64,000 nucleotides of DNA, taken from assembly GCA_013399115.1 (NCBI GenBank), contig VXAA01006441.1, positions 186,001 through 250,000 of the forward strand. Direction: 5' to 3'. A model generated the notes under the pieces. The model was not told the DNA's origin and made no database searches. It saw only the letters and a program-made list of their open reading frames with translations. The stretch comes from Anseranas semipalmata. Its lineage: Eukaryota; Chordata; Aves; Anseriformes; Anseranatidae. Below are positions 38,284 through 51,100 of this stretch, in pieces. The stretch's first letter is position 1; each line of letters opens with the position of its first letter. Position numbers and translations under genes: made by a program.

Positions 38284-41200
38284 GAAAAAAATTAAATATC
38301 AAGAAATTTGAGAAGGAAAGGATGATTGAATAAAGCATGTCAGTTTTCAGAGTTTAGCTGCCAGAAAGAAAACTCAGTCCATGCCCTTCCCACTGCCACG
38401 GTGGGAGCACAACACAACTCACGGGGAGGCCTCAGCCCAGCGAAGCCCTGATGCTGCTCTGAAGAACTATCACATGCCACCAAACCTGAAGTCCCTCGTT
38501 CTGTCCCAAGTGCTCCTTCCACAAAGAGAAGACAAAACTAATACACAAGGATGTCTCTGTTCCAGCTGCACAATGGACAAAGAAATCAGGGCAATTAATC
38601 AGTACCCACAGCTGGCACAAATTTAACTTCTCTTTGGAGACACAGACCATAGAAGACAGCCTAAGTCTCCATCCCATAATCAAACAACTGTAAAGGTTGA
38701 GATGTAATTTTCAAAGGATGCAAGTCAGACCAGCAATGGCTCAGCATATCTTTTTTTAAACTTCTGCAAGTGGAAAAAACAGAGATAGTCCAGCACTAAT
38801 TCTTTTTTCTATTAGGAATCAGTGCAGACCATATGTGCTCCAACTTTCTGGACTCGAGACAGCCACCTGGCACCAAAGCACTGCACCCAATTAGCATGAT
38901 GGATTGACTTCTCTAAGAGGCCAAATTAATGCAAAGCATTAGTGTTATCCAGCTTGTATCAGCATCTCACAGTGCCCAGGAGCAGGTGACGCCAGCCTGC
39001 CAACACTCTGAAGACGCAGGGAAAACGCGCGTCCCCAGCGCTGGCCAAGCACACAGCTTGGGTTTGAGGAAACCTCCGGTGCCTGCCCCGAGACCTCTGC
39101 TCCGGTGGGAAGCAGCACTCAGCCACGGATGTCTGCAACCTGCTCACGTACCTTTTTATCGGCCAGCTTCTCTTTGCCCAGTAGATCCCATGCCTTCCAG
39201 AGCACTTCAACATCTCGTCTTCTCGCGCCTCTCACCTTCGCCCATTTACACACGAACACCACCTCCCTCTCCCTCTCAGCATCGATACAGGCAACCTTGA
39301 GTCCCGTGTTTTGTTCATGTCAGGACTGCCTTAGGCAGGCAAAGAACTGGCTCAATTCATCTGCCAAGCCTTCAACAGCAGTGACATGGATCACAACCAA
39401 AGGCTCCCTCCAGAGGAAGTCTTTTCGGCCCACAAGCAGACGAGCTATGCTTTGCGAACTCTCACTGCATGGCAAAATAGCCCCAAAGACCCAACTGCCA
39501 CAACAGGCTCAGACTCAACAGCTATGACTTCAAAAATGAGGCAGAATTTAACTTTCCCATAAGTGCAAGAGCAGATTTCTTTTTTCATTTGAAAAGCCAA
39601 AAGCAGAAGCAAACCACGTGAAAAGGAGGTCACGCAGTAAAATGAGGCTGCTCTGCTAGACTTTGTAGGCATTGCTGCAACGTGCCTCGCTGTAGCAGAA
39701 AAACAGACTCACGGTATTTTGGCTGCTGCAACCCCAGCTGGAGTGCAAACGTGCACTGAAAGCCACAGAAATAGAATAACGAAAATAAATTATTATTTTT
39801 AAAATGCAGGAAAAAAATCAATTTGAATGTGACGTACACATTTATTTTACTTTAAGACTGCCACAAGCATACCCATAAGCTTATTACAGCCTCATCGCAG
39901 ACAGACAGGTTCAGGGCAACACCAAATGTTACTTTATGACCACAAACCTTCAAAACCGCAGGCAGGTAAATACACACACAGCAAGTCAAGCTCCTGTTGA
40001 AGAGTAAAGCCCTAGTGACTTATCTGTAATTTAAATAGGGGGAATACCCTCGGCTTCCAAGAACGTTAACAAAGATATATTTGTTTGTGGTTTGATGGGT
40101 GCACCTCCAGCCAGATTGGGATGTGCTCCAACCTTGACACTTTTACCATAAATGATGCATTTTGGTCCCACCAAGCAAGCCCCAGGCTCCCCAAGGTAAG
40201 CAGAGCAAGCAGACAGTGCAGGAACCAGCCCGGTCATTTCACTTCAGAAGAAATCATGATTCAGTATTCTATTCCAAGAATCAATTGAAGGAAAAGCAAG
40301 GAAAGCAGTAAGGGTATCAAAAGCCATTACTGATAAATTGGTGACCCTGCCCATTTGATTTTTTTTTCCCCTGTATTATCTTTATGGGACAAGAAAAGGG
40401 AAGAAAGAGGACTAAATAAAATAAGATTTCACTGCTTGAACAATTTGCACAGGCATCTATCTTCCCAGACACCCCATTAGCAGAACGGCTAAGCAAGATC
40501 AGCTGAGCAGCGATCAGCAGGGCACAGCATGGCAAAACTGCTTACATGGACTGAGTTGTGCAAGGATGTATAGCAGGGGAGGGGAATACGTATCACTTAG
40601 AGCTAGAAAAGGAAAAAGTAAGAATGGTTTTATAACAGAATAACATAAGGAAAGTAACACCTAGAAATTAGGGCTTAGGGCAGCCAGGGCTTATAACCTC
40701 CATGCTTCCTCCTCCATTCCCTCTCCCGAGATGCTTGCTAAAAAGGCATTTACAGTCCCCTTGCGTGGCTTTGTTGCAAGATGACTCCTTGGCTTCCTCC
40801 TCTTTAGGCTCCTTTTGACAGGTGTGCCCCAGGGCGTGCTGGAGCAGCACCTCGCACAGCTGTTGCTCTGGCTCCCTTTTCAAGCCTGCCAAGAGACATC
40901 AACTGGATGGCTTTGCAAATACAGATGGGAGGATGCAACCTAAGGGTATTGTCTACGTGGTATCCCTTTTATAGGTAAAAATAACAACAACAAAAATAAC
41001 CACAGCCTACGTGCAAACTCCAGTCCCTGCCTTTATCATCATATCATGTTCTGGTATCACCTGGCCACTTCTACTAATGTCTTTTCCTTGGGGAAAAGGA
41101 AAACAGGAGCTTATCTACAGGGATCATAAACCAGAAGGCTCTAATCTCCTGGAAATAGTGCACACCAAGAATAGGCATGCTGGTGAAGTCACCCAACAAC

Positions 41201-43689
41201 TGTTTGGAGAGCACTGACAGAAGAACACACGTTCAACCTTCCCCACAGCATCAGATGCAGAAACATCTCTCTCTCAGCTGCCAAGCTCTCAGCTCACAGC
41301 TCGGCACTGCCAGCATCACGGCTCTGGTTTCTGCTAACAAGACGCCTGCACTTTGGGAAATTCTTCGCAGAAGAGGCAGCTCCTTTCCTGCGAGACTGAG
41401 GGGTCCCACTGCCACTGCCCAGCGCAGATGCCACCTTCCTTCTGCAGAGAAACAGGCTGAGGACATCGTGGTGACTTCCCCCCTCAGATGTAAAGACCGA
41501 ATCAAAACTGGCTTTTGTGGGCAGCGCCTGAATTACGTTCCTAAAGTTGCTGAGCATTTGTCCACGGGATTGGGAGCGTGCTGATCAGCAGCCAGTGCCA
41601 GGAGCAGAATGAGGATCAGCAACCATGACAGGCGCTGATGTGAAGTGAGACAGACGGACAGAAAGGCTGCAGACAAGCCTGCAGAGCGGTAGCAGGGACT
41701 GATGGAGTGCCAGATGGTTACGCAGCAAAGGTTTGCCTGCCCTCACGGCTAACGGCATTGCCCTCTGAGCAGCTCCAGTGTCAGTGTCAGGTCTGTTCTC
41801 GTTTGGGGTCTCGTTGATTAATATTTGCTCTCTGGTCCCCCTGCGCGGGTGCAATGGAATGAGTGTCCCAGCTGCTGCAGTGGCCTCAAGCAAGGGAGTG
41901 GAGAAGGCAGGCTGTCAGCCATTCACAAATGAAGTGTCTGTCTTGCAATTTAGACCCAAATAAACCATTTGGGAACTTCTCCCAGTGATTTTGGTAGCCT
42001 AGAGGCTCTGTCAAATGCCTCAGTGAGAAGCTGGATGCCTGGTTCCTATGGATGGGAAAGGCTTGCCTGCGTATGTCTGTGAGCACACGTGCATGGGGTG
42101 ATCCAGGCTGCCTAAAATAACTGCCTAAGCCCAGCACACAGGCAGTCAGAGGCAGATGTCTCTGATGACCTTGATATTGAGGCTTTGGAGGTCATGGGAA
42201 AAGCCTTGTTTGAGGCTTTTGCAACTGTAACCCTGAGCAATATTTGGGAAGTATTCTACTATCAGGCCCAGCATATGCAGCTGTACATACAGGTTCATCC
42301 TTCACAAAACAGATACAAGTCTCCCCATATTACAGGATATGGGACACTGCAAGTATCATCGCTTTGTCCTGCCCTTGGAACTGGTGCTAAATCCACCCCT
42401 GGGCCAGGCTCTGCATCCCTGGCATGCTCAGGAGCTCAGCTTCAGCACTGATGGGAACAGGACAAGGATTGCCCTCTCACCTCGCTGCAGGTGACTTTTG
42501 GCTGCCACTTAAGTGAAAAGCACAAAATCAGCCCTCAACAGTCCATACTAATGTACCGCACAATATGGGTATCATTACAGAATACTACCGATACGAAGAG
42601 GAACTTCAGTAGCAGTGACTTGCAGACAGTCGGAGGGAATATACACCAGAGTTTCTCATGCACGTAGTAAGTGTGATTCCCATCTTGCAATTCTCCAGCA
42701 GAACTATTCCCAAAGCCTCATTTCTTCTCCCAGGAAAGAGAGTGAGCAGCACATTCGAATGGGCTCCCGTACACAAGAAATCCCAGGCAAAACCTCCAGC
42801 TTCTACCTCCACATTCACGCACTAATGACACCACAGCCGCCTGCCACCCTGGTGCTATAAAATTACAGCACCGGTAATGATATAAATAGATGGCGATGGG
42901 CACAGATGACGACAAAGATGAACTGTCAGGGATTTACTGTCCGTCAGGTGTTGCATTAGCAGATGACGGCCAACAGCAGCAAAGAAGCCAAGCAGCCACC
43001 CTGGATGGCTTTGCTCCATTCATATTGCGAGCTCCAAACCTGCTGTAAGAGTTTCCACTTCCTGAGCAGCTCCCCATAAATTTCATCACCAGAGCCTTGA
43101 GGACCGCATGTTACGAGCAGGACACCCGGATTTGGCCCTATGGGTTATCTTATGTGTTATCTTGACATAAAAACAGACATGAGCACACAAATCCTCCCGT
43201 TCCGCTCAGCTATGACCACAGCACAGACCCCGCTGAAGAGGCTCTGATGACATTTACAGCTGCACCACATGGCATAAGCAGTCCCCTCTGACACCACACA
43301 GCGACCAAATGGCCCTAGGCCTAATGAAATTTCTTTAAAAATCCTATTTAGGCACTTTGTGTCTCTATTTAGTCACACAAATACCACAGGACAGGAAAAT
43401 TCAACTCAGCAGCATAGAGAAGGGAAGGAAGAAGCTTAAGGGAAGAAGGGAAAGTACTCTCAGCCATAAACTGCCCAACTATGGGCAAGAAATTGAGAAG
43501 TATGAATTCTGACGTTTAAACATCACATTTCCATAACGTTTTCATAAGAAAAACATCCATGCTCTGAGGGCTCAATTACTGACAAGATAGCATCAGCATG
43601 GGAAGGGTACTGAGATTCACAAAACGTTCTTCTGGCCTTAACTATAGTCTAAAAACTAATCCACCATCACACTGTAAGACCCTGGTGAA

Positions 43690-43790
43690 ACTTGTACAGG
43701 GCTTTAAGGCTTTCAAGGGAAATTGCAGACAGCGCAGTAGCATTTTACAGACCAGACAATTCAATTTAAGGGTTTGCCCATGCTAGGAAG
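43690..43790 (-). repeat. MIR-like SINE fragment (decayed)
   Basis: In plus-strand order the block shows TTGTACAGGGCTTTAAGG, then CATTTTACAGACCAGACAA, then TTTAAGGGTTTGCCCATG. These correspond to the reversed MIR phrases around the GCGCTTTAcA, CATTTTACAGATGAGgAAA and TTAAGTgACTTGCCCAAGG segments, with the expected spacing compressed. Confidence 0.4.
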
Positions 43791-45940
43791 TTTGCTGCTT
43801 TTACCAGACTGCAGTGGTTAAAATGGCATCCTGCTCAGCCAGCCACATGCCTCGATGTGGGTGCAGTTGTACATGCAACAGTAATTGCATTTGTATAGCT
43901 TATTCACTTTTGTAAGCAAGATGAACTATACCAGTAAGACGGTGTTCCCCTTAGCCCTGCACTGGGAAACCCACAAGTACAAACCAAAATCACATCTCTG
44001 ACAACACAGTTAGTTATTGGTTTGTGTTTTCCAGTATAGGCAAACATTTGAATACTTATGGTGAGTGGAGGTGAGCTAAGAACTGGAAGAGAAGATGCAA
44101 TACCTTGCTTTCCAATTTACATGGATTTACTAGTGCCTTAGCGGTGATGTTTCACAGCATATTTTCCCCAAGGAAAGGGGGAAATGGGCTGACATCCCAC
44201 TATCTTTTCCAACCTGTGCTGTATCACCTCCAAATTGGCTCTACATGGAAATAAAGCTTCTCCTTATAGCACAGTAAGTTTTCCACCTGACTCAAGACTA
44301 TCATTTTAAACACAAACTTGCTCCCCTTACACCAATTTCTTAACACTAATGGCACGATACGTGGGCATAAAACAGGATTCCTGATAACACCTACTTGTAA
44401 TGCCACTCTGATCCTTGGTCAGGATGTGACGTTGGTAGAGCCCCTAAATTCTACCAATTTATTGGAACCATTTTCACATCAGAAAACGTTTCTCATGGAG
44501 TCTGGGGCACAGCCTGAGCAAAGTGCTCTCCCCCTTGCCATTTCTGCCTTCCTCCATGGACATCCAGCCAGCAGACAACACAAACAGAACCTACAGAGCA
44601 TCCTCCCCCTTTTCTTTTCTCTTTTGTTGTTTAAACTGCTTTGTAAATTACTGGGCTCCAGAACTCCCTCTCTATTAAATAATGTAATTAGCCACTTGGA
44701 TCTGGAGCACTATCATTAGTCTGCAGCTTAACAACACAGGTTAGAAATGGTGCAGCTTGTACACAACACTGCATGCGGACTCGGATCATGGCTTAGCGTC
44801 AGGGTGTGCTCATGTACCACAAAAAGCACATGAGCTTCCTGAGTGCCCAAGTCCTGTTTGTTGCCCAGAGCTGGACTTGCACAGCTTCTGTCTTTCCTGA
44901 GCTTAGCCCCTGGTCTTCTCTTCCCCAGACCACAAGCTGGAATACCTACAAGTCACACAGGGCCAGGCGGCCGGTTTTCCAAGTGCTCCCGCATTTCTGA
45001 GCTCACACCTCCCCACAAGGGTGGGGAACGCTGGTCCTCCAGCAGGACCCATCCAACACTCCCCTCGCACCAGCAACCCTGGAGCTCCGCTTTGCCCGGT
45101 GGACTCAACGCATGCACAAAGCCAGGCTGGGATTAACAGGCAGAGCCCTGGCCCACAGAGCAGAGAAAGGGCTGAAGCTAATATCTTTCCTCAATCCAAG
45201 TTTGTGCAACTTGAGCTTTGTTGAAATTAGCTGAAGCTTCCTCTGTGGTTTCTTCTTCCACCCCATCTGCTCTTGGATAAGCGAGATTCTTCTTATCTAG
45301 GTACCCATTCACACATGTGGTTTCACTAAGCTGGTGGATGAGGTTTTCTTATCCTCTGCAATCCGCCAGAGTGGTGAACAGAACTGGCTCATGAATAACG
45401 GATGCTCTGAGAGGGGGAAAAAGAAGAGAAAACAGACTCACTTATCCTTGCTATTTGGTGTTATTGAAATAGGTTTTCATTAGCTGATAAACACTGACAG
45501 TGCAATTACTCCAAGAGAAATCATCCTACAGAACAAATCAGTACGTCCACAAGGCTGTCTCCATTCTCCAGCCTCCAAGGGGACTGCTTCCCCCATCGAT
45601 CAATGCATAGGGGAAGGAGATGCTAATTCTTCCTAGTAATACTTTGCCTTTCATCTGAGATTTTCAAAGCACAAGGCTGAGTGTTTGTTTTGTTGGTGTT
45701 CAGACAACCCAAGAGGGAGGAGAGCCTCAACGCATTAGGAAATTTGATACAGCCAATACAGCATTGTCCCTACACTGAAGACTACGGTGTGACCAGACTG
45801 GACAGATAAGGGCTGTCAGAGGAAACCAAGGCAAAGGAGCTTGTATATAATTAACCATCGAGATAATTATGAACACAACTCTGTTTCCCCGTGTCTCATC
45901 AGTCTGTGAACATCACAGCCAAGCTCCCTGCACCAGAGGC

Positions 45941-46020
45941 ATGATATCCCCATGCTACAGACAGCAGGAAAAGCTCAAAAGAGGCCAAAGAGACTTTGAC
46001 TCATAGGAAGTAGAAGTCAA
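45941..46020 (-). repeat. MIR-like SINE fragment (decayed)
   Basis: GATATCCCCATGCTACAGAC, followed by CAGGAAAAGCTCAAAAGAGG and AAAGAGACTTTGACTCA, parallels the reversed MIR order ATTATCCCCATTTTACAGAtg, gGAAACTGAGGCacAGAGagg and TAAGTgACTTGCcCA. Divergence is high. Confidence 0.35.
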
Positions 46021-47640
46021 AAGAGCAGAGACTTATTTCTCTGGCCACTAAAAAAGGCTCCCAGATGTCTCCCTGATAAGCTAAGGCTCAAATACCCACA
46101 GAGAGATCCACCACAAATCCCAGGAAGAAATGTGTGGAAAAATGGATATGTGAACAACAGTCACTCCTCTTTTCAATTTCAGTATTTTCTTCCAAAACAG
46201 AAAGAATTCTGTATTACATGGATCTATAAATAAGTTATAATTTAGATACCTAAAAGAAAGAAGACAAGGTCTTACAAATTAAGGTACCTTACGCCTACAT
46301 ACACATATTTGCTTATGTACAGAAATATATGTATGCACAACACTCTGCTATTCTGGCACTCTGTTTCCTCCAGGCAGCTCGTTTCTTTCCCCTCCCCTCT
46401 CCTCCTTTGCAGGATCACAATAATGAAGTTAGGCCTGGCAACATCAGCGAAGCACTTATTTAATCCACCCTTTCAAATTCAACTGATATCTGCCCAGATA
46501 ATATCAAGAGAGCAGCTGAGGCCCCTTTGTCAGCAGCCTTGAAGGAGTCATAAGCAAGAAGATAATAAGAAATCTTATTACCAGCTTGGAGACGAGAGAA
46601 AAAGAAAATATGGGTTTGGAGAAACATACAAGTCAAAGCTGACCTTAGGCAAATGCACGTGAATAGGGCTTTCAAATGCAGTACATCAGGAGAGTCCTGT
46701 AATAGGGCTTTAAATGTGTACAACACAACTAACCAATTAAAAAGGCATTTGATCAGATGTTAGGCAGCTCTATCTCTATCAGCGCACAAAAGTAAATGCT
46801 TATCCTCAGCTAAAGAAAATAACTTGCCTTACTCTTTCAAGTCCAGGGCATGAATCTTCTTCTGTTCTCATTCTCCCTTCTAAAGTATCAATGAACAAAA
46901 ATGGCATTCTTGGTTTACGTAGAGGATGCTTTCATACATCTCTTCAGACACACAGAAACTCTCCACAGATGCCTGGAGATGCCACCTAAATCTTAACACA
47001 CATTCCAGAAGACAGTTTCAGTAACAAGATGCTTTTGAAAGGCTCTATCTTGAAAAGTAATAACACTGCATACTTGCCTGAAAAGTAAATAGTCACCTAT
47101 TGCTTGGAATTTCTCAAGAACTAGAGACATGGCATATTTTGTGTGTTAGTTATCTCCTATTTCTCAGAGTTTTGGTTTTTTATTTTTTGGCAAATTTTAA
47201 CCAGTTGGCATTTTTATACTTGAAGCTGGATAATAATTAAAAAGATACAAAAGTCTTAGCCCTGCAAAGAGGAAACAACCGTATAGAGAAATTACAAATA
47301 ATAGTCTGATCACCAGAATGACCTACCCAAACCCTCATGCTAACTGTTAACTAGAATTAGTGGTTTCTTCACCTCTGTCTTCTTTCCTCAAAATAGGGCT
47401 GGCACTCGGTTACCCATCCCCAAGAAGAACTCCAGTACACCACCGTACGTTTGCACAAGATGGAAGAGGTTTTGCTAGCGAAGACACAAGGACCCATTGC
47501 TACTATACCTTCAAAGCCAGGGCTAAGCAATGCTTTGAGGAAAACATTTTCACCAGCCAGTCTCAAAAGCAAAAGAGAAGAGGACATCGTGGTATTAACA
47601 GACAGCTCTCAGCGGCGGAACTTCACCAGGGGAAGTCTGT

Positions 47641-47724
47641 ATCGCTTTCCAGTTTTGGGGCTTGGAAACCTGAGACACTGCAGGGGTGAAGTGGTTTGCC
47701 AAGGGGCACTCAGAGTGACTCTGC
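47641..47724 (-). repeat. MIR-like SINE fragment (decayed)
   Basis: TTCCAGTTTTGGGGCTTGG, AAACCTGAGACACTGCAGG and TGAAGTGGTTTGCCAAGGG fall in the same order and spacing as the reversed MIR consensus (cCCATTTTacagatGgGGAAACTGAGGCAcagaG ... GAAGTGacTTGCCcAAGGtCAC). The fragment overlaps the ends of two plus-strand open frames (47360-47689 and 47451-47741), which weakens any coding interpretation of them. Confidence 0.45.
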
Positions 47725-48969
47725 TCCTTCTGATTTATTAATAAACTCCATACACACTGACTCAGCTGGAAAATATGATGGCCTCTAAAGCCAGATGATA
47801 GCTGGTTTGTGGCCCAGAAAGGTAACAGTAGTTGGCTAAACTAAACTAAAGCCAAAGTTAATACGTGCTCATAAGTTATTGCTGCTCTCACCCCATTAGA
47901 TAAAGCCTATTGAGCTTTGCACATAGCAGGAAGGCAGTGTGTCCCACTGGGGGTAGAAATAGTTATCTCAAACAATTGCACGCATTGTTGTTGCTTTAAC
48001 CTCAAACTGAAACAGTACCATAAGTTGGCCCAAATACTTGGCTCCATATGACCCGCTTCTGACTATGATGACCACAGGCACCAGTTAGAGGGAGCAGCGG
48101 GGAGCAGGGCAGCTGTGCAGCAGCACAGCACCCACCCAGTGGCATCCCACCCTCGTGCCTGACTGCTGAGAAGCTGAAGCCTCTTCATCACCACAGATTT
48201 TGGGGCAGAAAGACAATTTCCAAAGGTTACATTATTTGCACATCAAACATACAGTCAGGATGCAGGATATGGACCCATCCGATCTGCTGGCATGACCAGC
48301 TTGGATTTGGGGATTCTTCATAAGCTTGAAGAATCTCAAAGAATCTCAGCCTAGCCCATATCAATTCTCTTTTTGGTTGAATCAAACATAGGATCTAACA
48401 CCAACAGAAGATAAAGGGGGGCAGCGGTGCCCTTTCCTGCTCTAACAAAGACTAATTATAAGCAGTAACTTGCTCGCAATGAGCACAGCTCACCCCTGCG
48501 CACTAACCTACCCCTGAGCTAGGGGAAGGTGTGGGCTGCTGAAGATGATGATGGATCTGCTCTGCAATAGGTTTGGGATTTGTGCAGCAAACAAATCAAG
48601 TTTGCAACAGAACTACGGACTTAGGTTTATTAGGCCACGCAAATACACCCTGTGCTGTTGCAATGGGAACCTTATAGGGACTGCTATGCAACCCCACGTT
48701 GTTCCGACTCCTGTGCCAGCCCTACCCGTGTGCTCACGTCTCTGCCCAGGGTACATCTGGGAGCTGCGCTCAGTTCAGCTCTGTGTCTAATCAACATTAA
48801 GAGCCTCTTACGAAGACTGCAGTCTGCCAAGACTTCAAAGGAAAGGTTAGTTAAACAGCACGACTACCTGCAGACCTAGAGGAACGAGAATTTCTCTTAC
48901 TGTCATAACCGATGTTCTACAACTGCAAACAGCTGTGTGTCGTGGCAGGAAGCCATGCAAAGAGCTCCC

Positions 48970-48989
48970 TTCTCTCTCTCTCTCTCTCT
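48970..48989. repeat. (TC)n microsatellite
   Basis: About nine to ten uninterrupted TC units form a simple dinucleotide repeat that is likely to vary in length. Confidence 0.95.
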
Positions 48990-49866
48990 ACGTTTTACCC
49001 GTTGAAGAGTCATCCCTCCCGCCCTACAGTTCTTTCCCATAGCTGCCGTGTCAACAAGGCACTTCCCAGCCTCCAGGATCTGCTTCTCCTCTCCAGCAAG
49101 GAGCACCAGCTTCAAGAGCTGACCGCTGAGGGTATGACGGTGGGTGCCTCCTCTCGTCACACGTCTGTCCCCAGAGCTCGCCCGGCCGGCCCCAGCGGGC
49201 ACTTTAAGCGGTGCCCCCCTGCCCCAGTGGGAAGGGAAGCGCAGAGCTGTGTGGCACTGCTCCGGGAACCCGCCACGCTCGCCTCCCGCACGTGGATGTT
49301 TCCCAGTGATATTTGAGCAGTCACTGCGTTCGCCGACACGTTGGCACACTTTTTAACTTCTAAAGAAGCAAATGGATGTAGCCCGGCTTTCACGGGCATC
49401 ACTTCACTCCATGGGAAGATCCCAAAGCGCAGACGACGTTTGGGCCCCACTCAGAGCGCTGCACTGGATCCTGCAAGCCTGCCTTGTTCTGTCGCATCAT
49501 GCTAACCTCCCGCCTTTGGTTTGCACAGAAATGAATCAAGATGCTCTCGTGCCTGTCCTAACTGGAGCCTTCCTGACCAACCCTGAATTCAATCTAATCA
49601 CCAGCTTATTGCCTAAACTTGATTAGTGTCTATGAGTGGCAGGAAACAGAAGATGTTCTTACAAAATTGAGATCAGGGTCAGGCTTGATAAAACTTGTTA
49701 AAAACTAACTCTGCAAACAAAAGTACTGATGGTGTCTAAACCCAGGCTCCATAACGGGGTAAAATAGCTTGTCCTGAGCTCAGAACTTCCCCAGTTAGAC
49801 TGCTTCCTGCAGCTGGGCTAGCCTGCATAAAGCTCTACATATACCTTAAGAATAAAATGACAGCAC

Positions 49867-49883
49867 TTTTTTTTTTTTTTTTT
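49867..49883. repeat. Poly(T) run (17 T)
   Basis: An uninterrupted T17 run is followed by A-rich sequence. No retroposed body was recognised beside it. Confidence 0.9.
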
Positions 49884-51074
49884 AAACATTAAAAAAATCT
49901 TTAGATGGATGATAAAACACATCCAGGAGATAAAGACAGGAAGAAAAGACAAGGCGAAAGGAAGAGAAGCCAACACGTCAGAGGAGCAGCCCGGTTATGC
50001 TTTAGAGACAAAGGATCGCACTGTCACGCACACCATTTTGGATTACAAACCCATGCCCACACCACTGTAGCATCCAGGGAAGCCCCATGAATTCCTAATC
50101 AGTTGCATACCCAGTCCTTAACAACAGGGGCAACATTTGGAAATTGCTGTCACAAAATGGGAAGCCAACACATCTCCAGCGACAGAGCAGGCACGCAGCC
50201 CTTGGTGCGGTATTAACGCAGCCTCCAGAGGTGTCCCCAGGAGAGCGCAGCTGGAAAAAGCAAGTAAAAAACATCATCTTTGCTGTTCTGGAACGTGGTT
50301 GTTTGCAGCACTAAAATATTTTTGGGCATATATACAAAATCTAATTCAGAGCTTCTTCAGGTTGAATGGTGATAGTTAGAGAACTTGTGTTTGTATTCTG
50401 TTTGACCCTGTATTTTTAGGGAGGGTTATGTTAGGTTGGGGTTTAAAATACTTATTATCAGCTGCTCCTTCCACAAGCGTGGATAACTGTCCTGCTTCCC
50501 CAGTCTAACTGATCACCAGAGCCCTGGGAGAAGCAAGCTTGCTTTGTTCAAGGCTTGTTACACCAGGGAACGAGACACGCGGTAGTGCTGATGTCCCGCT
50601 GTGACACCGAGTAAAACTGCCGCCAGAGTTCGGCTGGCCATCTCTGCAGCAGCTCGAGCAGAGGAGCTACGCCTGGAAGTGAAGGAAGGAGGGGGCCGTG
50701 TGTCTGTGCAGCAGCTCAGAAAGAAGGCTACGAGCTTCTTTTCAAGCCCAGCCTTCATTCAACTGAAAAGATTAGACCGAAGTCGAACAGTAAGCCATTC
50801 TCAAACCGACAGAGCAGGAGGACAACACGTGCAAGCAAGCGGCCTGCATGCAAAAACCAGATGGTCAAACAAGCAGCTGCTTTAGTTTCCTCCTGGACAG
50901 CAAACTGGGAAGTTAGAGGTTGCTTAGCTCGGCAAAACTTTGGATAATATCAACCCCCACCTGATCAACGCTCCTTCCCATAGCCTTTCCGGAGCGGACC
51001 TGAAGAGCAGCTTTCAGAGGTGGATCACCACGGCGGTACAGGGAGGCAGCACGACAGGCGGGCTCCAGCCCCGA

Positions 51075-51100
51075 GGGACCCAAAGGACCCAAGGACCCAA
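51075..51100. repeat. Short tandem repeat, AGGACCCA-type
   Basis: Three imperfect units of (A)GGACCCA lie in series. This minor tandem carries no functional indication. Confidence 0.8.

Larger units (their letters stand above)
29401..45000 (-). other. SLCO3A1: SLCO3A1 intron block, largely featureless
   Basis: About 15.6 kb of intronic sequence in which I recognised only A/T low complexity at 38239-38283 and a MIR-like fragment at 43690-43790. Open frames up to 140 codons (for example 39105-39527 and 41177-41584 on plus) show low-complexity, Ser/Pro/Gln-rich translations with no domain. I looked for further SLCO3A1 exons on the minus strand and found none. Confidence 0.75.

Noticed and set aside
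44318..44719. 133-codon plus-strand frame with a hydrophobic C-terminal part
   Set aside because: No signal peptide or family was recognised. The hydrophobic part comes from a T-rich tract (TTTTCTTTTCTCTTTTGTTG), which yields Phe/Leu by composition.
47360..47741. Two overlapping plus-strand frames with protein-like composition
   Set aside because: Both run into a MIR-like fragment at 47641-47724, have no splice framework and match nothing I recognise.
48903..49349. 148-codon minus-strand frame and 134-codon plus-strand frame
   Set aside because: They overlap each other and a TC microsatellite, and have no recognisable domain.
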